From: Comamonadaceae bacterium CG_4_10_14_3_um_filter_60_75
GTDB lineage: Bacteria > Pseudomonadota > Gammaproteobacteria > Burkholderiales > Burkholderiaceae_C
Length of the DNA: 5,128 nucleotides
Direction of reading: 5' to 3'
Assembly (NCBI GenBank): GCA_002784245.1
Contig: PFKL01000063.1
Span: forward strand, 1 to 5,128
The notes beneath the pieces were generated by a model. It ran no database searches, was not told the origin of the DNA, and saw only the letters and a list, made by a program, of their open reading frames with translations. Numbering within the stretch: position 1 is the first letter of the stretch; each line of letters begins with the position of its first letter. This document shows positions 1 to 4,248 of this stretch, one piece after another. The translations under genes were made by a program, and so were the position numbers.

Positions 1-386
1 CCCAGAGCAAGACCACCCGGGTTGACGATGGGCATGAAGACCAGGCGCAGCGACTCCAGTTGTTTGTGCAAGGTGCTGTCCCACTGCAGGCGCATCACCA
101 GGCTGTGCAGGTAGGCCATCACCACCTCGGCGCCGATGCGCTCCAAACCATGCACGCCGCCAAAGTAACCCACCGCGGGAACCTCGGGCGACGGGTTGCC
201 CAGTGTGATCACATACACCGGGTAGCTGCCCCCCTTGGGCATCGTCACTTGGCAGGCAACGTGCACGTCGAGCCAGGCGGCCCCAAGTTCAATGATGCGC
301 TCCAGCGCATCAAGCTCTGGCAGCTTGCGCGCGTTCAAGTGCTTGGCCTGCAAATTGAAAATCTGGACATCATGTGTACAGAGCAT
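1..386 (-). CDS. M14-family zinc carboxypeptidase-like protein, N-terminal part (runs off left edge)
   Basis: Only the first 128 codons lie in the window; the gene continues beyond base 1. The visible protein has a Gly-Gly-Val-His-Gly-Leu-Glu segment at residues 76-82, which gives the HxxE zinc-binding pair (His79, Glu82) of M14 metallocarboxypeptidases. It is followed at residues 119-125 by Pro-Ile-Val-Asn-Pro-Gly-Gly, matching the conserved PxxNPxG stretch after the first helix. The third zinc ligand and the catalytic glutamate would lie beyond the edge. No signal peptide is visible, so a cytoplasmic peptidase or amidase acting on a small peptide is likely; the substrate is unknown. The ATG at 386 is the only ATG between the in-frame stop at 459-461 and the conserved part, but it has no good Shine-Dalgarno. 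Related HxxE enzymes such as succinylglutamate desuccinylase or aspartoacylase are the main alternative. Confidence 0.8.
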   Translation of the reverse strand, partial: MLCTHDVQIFNLQAKHLNARKLPELDALERIIELGAAWLDVHVACQVTMPKGGSYPVYVITLGNPSPEVPAVGYFGGVHGLERIGAEVVMAYLHSLVMRLQWDSTLHKQLESLRLVFMPIVNPGGLAL

Positions 387-402
387 AGAGGCACTGCACC
401 CG

Positions 403-424
403 TTGCCGCAAGACAACGCGGCAA
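403..424. repeat. Perfect inverted repeat upstream of the M14 gene
   Basis: Arms TTGCCGC (403-409) and GCGGCAA (418-424) are exact reverse complements around an 8-nt loop. The repeat lies 17 nt upstream of the proposed M14 start codon, so it would sit in that gene's leader or promoter. There is no T-run on either side, so an operator or a leader hairpin is more likely than an intrinsic terminator. The function is inferred only from position. Confidence 0.45.
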
Positions 425-445
425 TACCCTGTGGTTGTTTGGCAC

Positions 446-461
446 TGACACACAGGTGTCA
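446..461. repeat. Perfect inverted repeat TGACAC-N4-GTGTCA
   Basis: Six-base arms TGACAC (446-451) and GTGTCA (456-461) flank the loop ACAG. The repeat lies between the minus-strand M14 gene and the plus-strand 36-codon ORF, 52 nt before the latter's start. The 16-bp symmetric form suits a dimeric repressor site, but a chance hairpin cannot be excluded. I see no convincing sigma70 promoter in this gap on either strand. Confidence 0.4.
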
Positions 462-499
462 CGCGGCGGGTTTACCCTGCCAATTTGATTCACGTTCCC

Positions 500-505
500 A
501 GGAGG
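500..505 (+). promoter_or_regulatory. Strong ribosome binding site of the 36-codon ORF
   Basis: AGGAGG is a complete match to the anti-Shine-Dalgarno core and stands 8 nt before the ATG at 514. It is the best ribosome binding site in the window. It selects the short ORF rather than the longer reading frame in the same phase that could begin near 235, which would run antisense through the M14 gene. Confidence 0.7.
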
Positions 506-513
506 GCAAGTCG

Positions 514-624
514 ATGCTGACCAGACTTCATATTTACCGCATCCCCGTGCTGTTGGCGTGTGTGTTGCACGGGCTGCAGGAACTGCTGGCGCTGCAGCGC
601 TCACGCCTGTACAGCCGCCGCTGA
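514..624 (+). CDS. Small hydrophobic/basic protein, 36 residues, function unknown
   Basis: The ORF starts at an ATG behind a perfect AGGAGG and ends at TGA 622-624. The product has a short polar start, then a leucine-rich hydrophobic stretch at about residues 7-28 (Ile, Pro, Val, Leu, Ala, Cys, with His19, Gln22 and Glu23 inside it), and a basic tail ending Arg-Ser-Arg-Leu-Tyr-Ser-Arg-Arg. This could be a short membrane-anchored or amphipathic helical peptide with its positive end on the cytoplasmic side. I recognise no family. It lies between the divergent M14 gene and a convergent 74-residue gene, so it is probably monocistronic. The main evidence is the Shine-Dalgarno and the coherent composition; no clear promoter was found. 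Confidence 0.55.
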   Translation: MLTRLHIYRIPVLLACVLHGLQELLALQRSRLYSRR

Positions 625-626
625 GA

Positions 627-660
627 CCCACTGCGCAGCGCTGCAAACGTCATCAGTGGG
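627..660. terminator. Possible hairpin between convergent genes
   Basis: Arms CCCACTG (627-633) and CAGTGGG (654-660) are exact reverse complements and enclose a nested palindrome GCAGCGCTGC (635-644). The structure begins 2 nt after the stop of the 36-codon ORF and covers the stop codon of the convergent 74-residue gene. It could serve both transcripts, but neither side has a T-tract, so intrinsic termination is doubtful. It may instead stabilise 3' ends. Confidence 0.3.
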
Positions 661-877
661 TGGCCAAGGATGCGTCTGTGGTGCGCTTGTCCTGGGTGAC
701 CATCGCTATAAATTTGCGATACGAAATAGAACGATCATAGGGTAAGCGGGTGGCTGGTTCGGCACGCTTGAGCCGCTGCAGGTCTTGCGCCACCTGTTGT
801 GTCAGCTCGTCGTCGATGCCGATGCAAAGATGCAATCGGTTGAACAGTCGTTCCAGGTTATCCAGATGCCTTGACAT
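653..877 (-). CDS. Conserved-looking hypothetical protein, 74 residues
   Basis: I do not recognise this protein. It is predicted to be almost wholly helical at residues 3-40, with leucine/isoleucine spacing suggesting an amphipathic or coiled-coil helix (LERLFNRLH, then DDELTQQVAQDLQRLK). A polar segment follows, with Tyr47, a Ser-Tyr-Arg-Lys motif near residue 52, and a Thr/Asp-rich end. There is no signal peptide or membrane segment. The start at 877 is chosen because GGAG (885-888) lies 7 nt upstream; an in-frame ATG at 919 would add 14 residues but has no such site and would override the likely promoter. The gene is divergent from the H1-tail/RHH gene and shares its 237-bp control region. 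The 3' half is less GC-rich than the neighbouring genes, with rare codons such as ATA, TTA and AGG. Confidence 0.6.
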   Translation of the reverse strand: MSRHLDNLERLFNRLHLCIGIDDELTQQVAQDLQRLKRAEPATRLPYDRSISYRKFIAMVTQDKRTTDASLATH

Positions 878-906
878 AGTCACACTCCATCGTTTTGTGC
901 CGCTGT

Positions 907-936
907 ATGCTAACGGCAACGGGCCGCTTGTTACAA
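907..936 (-). promoter_or_regulatory. Candidate promoter of the 74-residue gene
   Basis: On the minus strand, TTGTAA (-35, bases 936-931) and TAGCAT (-10, bases 912-907) are separated by 18 nt, each matching 4 of 6 consensus positions. Transcription would begin near base 900, leaving a leader of about 22 nt that contains the GGAG ribosome site. The -35 lies inside the inverted repeat at 930-944, so a protein bound there would be expected to block this promoter. The match is moderate and the call is tentative. Confidence 0.4.
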
Positions 937-944
937 ACTGTAAC
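930..944. promoter_or_regulatory. Operator-like inverted repeat GTTACA-AAC-TGTAAC
   Basis: The six-base arms are exact reverse complements with a 3-nt centre. The repeat overlaps the candidate -35 of the minus-strand 74-residue gene. Its TTACA/TGTAA core recurs in the larger inverted repeat at 1065-1092 on the other side of the same control region, though with the half-sites facing the opposite way. A shared regulator is possible but unproven. Confidence 0.45.
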
Positions 945-999
945 CGAGCAAATTCTGATCAAAATCAAACGGTTTGCAAGTAATTTTTCCGCCATGAAT

Positions 1000-1017
1000 T
1001 TGTCATCAATTTGACAT
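1000..1017 (+). promoter_or_regulatory. Weak Pho-box-like direct repeat
   Basis: TTGTCAT-CAAT-TTGACAT has the 7-4-7 layout of a PhoB box and agrees with CTGTCATAWAWCTGTCAY at about 14 of 18 positions. The key third base of the second CTGTCA is altered (TTGACA) and no -10 lies about 10 nt downstream. It ends 36 nt upstream of the -35 of the H1-tail/RHH gene. An upstream accessory PhoB site or a chance match in AT-rich sequence are both possible. Confidence 0.25.
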
Positions 1018-1053
1018 TAACACTTCATTCGCCTGCCGCTGAGGGCAAGGCAC

Positions 1054-1083
1054 TGGACAAAAAAGATGTAAACGATTTATACT
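1054..1083 (+). promoter_or_regulatory. Sigma70-type promoter of the H1-tail/RHH gene
   Basis: TGGACA (1054-1059) and TATACT (1078-1083) each match 5 of 6 consensus positions and are 18 nt apart. This is the best promoter pair in the window. Transcription would start near 1090, giving a leader of about 25 nt with the ribosome site AAGGA (1104-1108) 6 nt before the ATG. The -10 lies in the centre of the inverted repeat at 1065-1092, so the promoter is probably repressible. Confidence 0.65.
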
Positions 1084-1092
1084 ATTTACATC
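1065..1092. promoter_or_regulatory. Operator-like inverted repeat GATGTAAA-N12-TTTACATC around the -10
   Basis: The eight-base arms (1065-1072 and 1085-1092) are perfect reverse complements. Their centres are 20 bp apart, about two helical turns, so two half-sites would face the same side of the DNA. The repeat brackets the -10 TATACT and reaches the predicted transcription start, a classic repressor position. The inner core TGTAAA...TTTACA resembles a TyrR box, but TyrR boxes have a 6-bp spacer. The gene it precedes encodes a putative ribbon-helix-helix protein, so autoregulation is the simplest reading. Confidence 0.55.
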
Positions 1093-1114
1093 ATTAACTG
1101 CCCAAGGAATCACC

Positions 1115-1513
1115 ATGGTTACAAACGCTGCTCCCGGCAAAACCGTCGCTGCCAAAAAGGCTCCCGCCAAAGCCGCTACCGCGGTCAAAGCGGTTGCCAA
1201 GAAATCGGTAGCCCCCGCGGTCAAGACCGCCGCGCCCAAAGTGCTTGCACCCAAGCCAGCAGTCACCGCAGCCAAGCCCAGCAAGGTCAAAAAAGCCAAA
1301 CTGGTGCGCGACAGTTTCACCATCCCCAAAGACGAGTATGTGGTGATTGATCTGCTGAAGGTGCGCGCCGGCAAGCTGGGCCAGTCGGTCAAAAAAAGCG
1401 AGCTCCTGCGCGCGGGCATCAAGGCACTGGCGGCCCTGTCAGACATCCAGTTCAAAGTAGCGTTGAGCAATGTTCCCACCATCAAAACAGGGAGGCCCAA
1501 AGACGTCAAATAA
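1115..1513 (+). CDS. Histone-H1-like tail fused to a putative ribbon-helix-helix DNA-binding domain, 132 residues
   Basis: Residues 1-62 are a low-complexity tail with 15 lysines, 20 alanines, several prolines and no acidic residue, like the Lys/Ala-rich tails of bacterial H1-like proteins. Residues 65-108 read as a ribbon-helix-helix fold: a short strand (RDSFTI), a helix from about 72 to 88 (Asp-Glu-Tyr-Val-Val-Ile-Asp-Leu-Leu-Lys), a Gly-rich turn, and a second helix starting at Val92-Lys-Lys-Ser-Glu-Leu-Leu-Arg-Ala-Gly-Ile. The extreme end has Thr-Gly-Arg-Pro-Lys, which resembles part of an AT-hook. A DNA-binding, nucleoid-associated or regulatory role in the cytoplasm follows from this composition; the fold is judged by eye. 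The ATG at 1115 has AAGGA 6 nt upstream and a good promoter. The stop codon overlaps the 3' end of convergent sixA by 8 bp. Confidence 0.8.
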   Translation: MVTNAAPGKTVAAKKAPAKAATAVKAVAKKSVAPAVKTAAPKVLAPKPAVTAAKPSKVKKAKLVRDSFTIPKDEYVVIDLLKVRAGKLGQSVKKSELLRAGIKALAALSDIQFKVALSNVPTIKTGRPKDVK

Positions 1514-1982
1514 GGTCAGGGCTGACAACCGCGACCAAAGCCACGTGCAGCTGGCCGTCGCGGTGGCGGCTGCGCAACCACCAGACCGCGCCCTTGCGGA
1601 TGTCACAGACCGACTCGGCTGTACCCAGCAAGCGCGCTGCCAGTTGCCCTAGTGTCGGCTGGTGCCCCACTAGCAATACCGCGCCCTTGTGCGGTGCTGC
1701 GGTCTCAGGTGACCACTTGAGCAGCGCCAGCAGTTCCTCTGGCGAACTGTCGGGTACCAGTTCATCGCGCAGCTTGTATTTGCGCCCGAGCGCCTTGACG
1801 GTTTGTTCTGCGCGCCTGGCCGGACTTACCAGCACGCGGGTACTTTCGGGCAACTGGCGGTCCAACCATGCGGCAACGCGCGCCGCCTGCCCTTCGCCCT
1901 TGTGCGTCAGTGTACGCGAGGCGTCGTCACACCCAGGCGGGGCGTCTTGTGCCTGTGCGTGACGCCAAAGAATCAGGTCCAT
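1506..1982 (-). CDS. sixA: Phosphohistidine phosphatase SixA
   Basis: This 158-residue protein belongs to the histidine phosphatase (phosphoglycerate-mutase-like) superfamily. The N-terminal Leu-Trp-Arg-His-Ala at residues 5-9 holds the nucleophile His8; Arg56 in Ser-Pro-Ala-Arg-Arg is a likely phosphate ligand, and Val-Gly-His-Gln-Pro at 105-109 carries the second active-site His107. The family motif is usually RHG; Ala replaces Gly here. Length and the immediate N-terminal active site fit SixA, which in E. coli removes phosphate from histidines of the ArcB HPt domain and of the nitrogen PTS protein NPr. The target here is unknown. ATG 1982 is the only possible start, because an in-frame stop lies seven codons upstream. 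It follows ppk by 21 bp and is probably translated from the same message. Its ribosome site is weak (GGA 10 nt upstream). Confidence 0.88.
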   Translation of the reverse strand: MDLILWRHAQAQDAPPGCDDASRTLTHKGEGQAARVAAWLDRQLPESTRVLVSPARRAEQTVKALGRKYKLRDELVPDSSPEELLALLKWSPETAAPHKGAVLLVGHQPTLGQLAARLLGTAESVCDIRKGAVWWLRSRHRDGQLHVALVAVVSPDLI

Positions 1983-2003
1983 TGCATTACGTCCAGGGCG
2001 ACA

Positions 2004-4112
2004 TCAGCTCTTGGCCGAGTAGCGCGCCATCAACTTGCCCTGCGCCCCCATCGGCAGCTTGGTTTTGGCTGTGCTGCGGCTGCGCGTGCCATGAACCTGG
2101 ACGTAGTGGCCGTCGGCTTGCATCGTCCAGGCATCGACACTGTCTTGCAGATAAGTCGTCAGGCACTCGTCGATGATGCGCCGACGCAAGGCAGCGTCTT
2201 CCACCGGCCAGGCCAGTTCGATGCGGCGCAGCATGTTGCGGTTCATCCAGTCGGCGCTGGACAAGTACAACGCCTCTTGCGTACCGGCAGAAAAATAGAA
2301 CACGCGTGAATGCTCCAGAAAACGCCCGATGATCGAGCGCACCCGGATGTTGTCGGTAAAACCCGCGCGCTGCGCTGGCAACATGCAGGCGCCGCGCACG
2401 ATCAAGTCAACCTGCACACCGGCCTGCCCGGCGTTCACCAGCGCTTCCATCAGCTTCTCATCGGTCAGCGAGTTCATCTTCAGGATAATGCGACCCGCTG
2501 CGCCCGCTGCTGCCGCCTTGGCGGTCTTTTCAACCCAGTCGATCAGGCTACGCTGCAGGGCAAACGGCGCCAGAATCAGCTTGCCCAGGCGCGGAATGCG
2601 GCTCTGGTTGGCCAGCAGGCCGAACACGGCTTCCATGTCTTGCGTGATTTTTGTATTGGCGGTCAGGTAGCTCAGATCGGTATAGAGCCGTGCGGTTTTA
2701 GGGTTGTAATTGCCCGTAGACAAGTGGCCATAGCGGCAAATGTTGTGACCTTCGCGCCTTGATACCAATAGCATCTTGGCGTGCGTCTTGAGGCCGACCA
2801 CGCCATAGACCACCTGGGCACCGATGTACTCGAGCTTTTCAGCCCAGTTGATGTTGGCTTCTTCGTCAAAGCGGGCTTTGAGTTCGACCACCACCGTCAC
2901 CTCTTTGCCACGCTGCACCGCCTGGCGCAGCAGTTCCATCAACACCGAATCAGAGCCGGTGCGGTAGATGGTCTGCTTGATCGCCAGCACAGCGGGGTCA
3001 TTGACCGCCTCGCGCAAAAAAGCGAGCACACCGTCAAAACTCTCGTAGGGCTGATGAATCAGCACGTCGCCCGTCTTGATCTGTTCAATGATCGGCGTGG
3101 TGGTTGCCAGCTGATGCGGGTAGCTGGCTTCATAGCGTGGAAACAACCACTTGGGCTGGTCGACCAGATCAATCAGCTGGCTCAAGCGCACCAGATTGAC
3201 CGGGCCGTGCACCCGGTACAGCGCCGACACCGGCAGTTCAAACTGGCGAAGCAGCATCTGGGCCAAGGGCTCGGCACAGCCCGCCGACACCTCCAGCCGC
3301 ACCGCCTGACCGTAATTGCGGTGTACCAGGCCCTGACGCAACGCGGTGCGCAAGTTCTTGACGTCCTCTTCGTCGACCGACAAATCGGAATGGCGCGTGA
3401 CACGAAATTGCGAGAAATCGCCGACGGTACGCCCCGGAAAAAGGTCTTTGAGGTGACTTCGGATGACGCTGGAGATCGACACAAACAGCGTGCGTTTGCC
3501 GGACAGTTTGTCAGGCAGGCGAATGAAACGTGGCAGGCTGCGCGGCACCTTGACGATGGCGATTTCGTTGTCGCGGCCAAAGGCGTCATGACCCGACAGA
3601 CGCACAATGAAGTTCAGCGACTTGTTGGCCACCTGCGGAAACGGGTGCGCCGGATCCAGCCCAACGGGCAGCAACAATGGCCGCACCTCACGCTCAAAAA
3701 AACTTTTCACCCAGCGCTGCTGCGCCAGTGAGCGGTCACCATGCGGCACCACGCGAACCCCTTCTTTGGCCAGTGCGGGCATCAGGGCATCGTTGTACAA
3801 GGTGTACTGCGCATCAACCAGGCTGTGCGCCACCTGGCTCAGGGCCGCTTGCGCTTGCGCGTCAATCGCGCTGAGGTCCACCTTGGGCTTGGCCAAACTG
3901 GTGTAGAGCGCTGCGCGCACTTCAAAAAATTCATCCAGATTGGACGACACAATGGTCAGGTAGCGCAGCCGCTCGAGCAGCGGCACATCAGGCTTTTGCG
4001 CCCAGTGCAGCACCCGTGCGTTGAACGCCAACAGGCTCATGTCACGGTCAAGCCAGTGGGTATCGACCAGACTGTCGGTGGGATTTACTGTGGAAGTGTC
4101 GGGGGCAATCAT
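2004..4112 (-). CDS. ppk: Polyphosphate kinase 1
   Basis: PPK1 reversibly transfers the terminal phosphate of ATP to a growing inorganic polyphosphate chain. From the start at 4112 the protein has 702 residues (E. coli 688). The N-terminal domain carries Ser-Ser-Asn-Leu-Asp-Glu-Phe-Phe near residue 57, the family's nucleotide-binding region. The two phospholipase-D-like C domains hold the autophosphorylated His444 (Gly-Leu-Lys-Thr-His-Ala-Lys) and the second His601 (Phe-Leu-Glu-His-Ser-Arg). Arg384 (Ile-Tyr-Arg), Arg414 (Ala-Arg-Phe-Asp-Glu-Glu-Ala-Asn) and Tyr477 match E. coli Arg375, Arg405 and Tyr468, so the enzyme should be active. The frame is open to an ATG at 4178, but that start would place a PhoB box inside the coding region and add a non-conserved leader, so ATG 4112 is preferred despite lacking a clear Shine-Dalgarno. 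A Ser/Thr/Lys-rich tail ends the protein. sixA follows after 21 bp. Confidence 0.95.
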   Translation of the reverse strand: MIAPDTSTVNPTDSLVDTHWLDRDMSLLAFNARVLHWAQKPDVPLLERLRYLTIVSSNLDEFFEVRAALYTSLAKPKVDLSAIDAQAQAALSQVAHSLVDAQYTLYNDALMPALAKEGVRVVPHGDRSLAQQRWVKSFFEREVRPLLLPVGLDPAHPFPQVANKSLNFIVRLSGHDAFGRDNEIAIVKVPRSLPRFIRLPDKLSGKRTLFVSISSVIRSHLKDLFPGRTVGDFSQFRVTRHSDLSVDEEDVKNLRTALRQGLVHRNYGQAVRLEVSAGCAEPLAQMLLRQFELPVSALYRVHGPVNLVRLSQLIDLVDQPKWLFPRYEASYPHQLATTTPIIEQIKTGDVLIHQPYESFDGVLAFLREAVNDPAVLAIKQTIYRTGSDSVLMELLRQAVQRGKEVTVVVELKARFDEEANINWAEKLEYIGAQVVYGVVGLKTHAKMLLVSRREGHNICRYGHLSTGNYNPKTARLYTDLSYLTANTKITQDMEAVFGLLANQSRIPRLGKLILAPFALQRSLIDWVEKTAKAAAAGAAGRIILKMNSLTDEKLMEALVNAGQAGVQVDLIVRGACMLPAQRAGFTDNIRVRSIIGRFLEHSRVFYFSAGTQEALYLSSADWMNRNMLRRIELAWPVEDAALRRRIIDECLTTYLQDSVDAWTMQADGHYVQVHGTRSRSTAKTKLPMGAQGKLMARYSAKS

Positions 4113-4248
4113 GCGGTCAAGTGGAGTCAACGTCACGCAGTGTGCTTTTCTTTTGTGACAGTGTTGTGACAAAGGCATGTCCTTCGCGTTACCTCATTGC
4201 CTCACGCACTTGAGCACGCGAATCAGAGGATGATGGACTCCCCTCATC
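4113..4248 (-). other. uvrD-ppk intergenic region
   Basis: This 136-bp gap holds the PhoB box and the ppk promoter at its ppk end. The uvrD end shows only a weak GATGA...TCATC pairing shortly after the uvrD stop and no T-tract, so no intrinsic terminator is supported. No small ORF or RNA gene is evident. Confidence 0.5.
4155..4172 (-). promoter_or_regulatory. PhoB box upstream of ppk
   Basis: Read on the minus strand, TTGTCAC-AACA-CTGTCAC is a direct repeat of 7 bases with a 4-nt spacer. It matches the PhoB consensus CTGTCATAWAWCTGTCAY at about 15 of 18 positions. Ten nt downstream, CACACT (4144-4139) is in the right place for a weak -10, as expected where PhoB substitutes for a -35. Transcription would start near 4132, about 20 nt before the ATG at 4112. 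ppk belongs to the Pho regulon in several proteobacteria, so phosphate-starvation induction of ppk-sixA is likely. Confidence 0.65.

Noticed and set aside
439..455. Sigma54-like TGGCAC element
   Set aside because: TTTGGCAC is present, but the required TTGC element at the correct spacing downstream is missing.
235..624. 129-codon extended version of the small plus-strand ORF
   Set aside because: The upstream part is antisense to the conserved M14 coding region, and the perfect Shine-Dalgarno at 500-505 points to the internal ATG at 514.
335..646. A 103-codon minus-strand frame between the M14 gene and the 74-residue gene
   Set aside because: It overlaps the M14 start in another frame, runs antisense to the small ORF with the strong ribosome site, and has a low-complexity Ala/Cys/Pro composition without a ribosome site.
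1067..1090. TyrR box (TGTAAA...TTTACA)
   Set aside because: Half-sites match the TyrR consensus, but the spacer is 12 bp rather than 6, so TyrR binding is not supported.
1006..1509. A 167-codon minus-strand frame with membrane-like composition opposite the H1-tail/RHH gene
   Set aside because: The Ala/Leu/Thr-rich, membrane-like look is what the complement of Lys/Ala/Pro codons produces. The plus-strand gene has a promoter, ribosome site and coherent domain; this frame has none.
1514..1530. GTCAG-GG-CTGAC hairpin just after the H1-tail/RHH stop as a terminator
   Set aside because: The stem is only 4-5 bp with a tiny loop, it lacks a T-tract, and it lies within the sixA coding region.
2781..3731. 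A 316-codon plus-strand open frame opposite ppk
   Set aside because: It lies wholly antisense to ppk, whose protein is conserved along its length. The frame has the His/Gln/Arg-rich composition typical of a high-GC antisense shadow.
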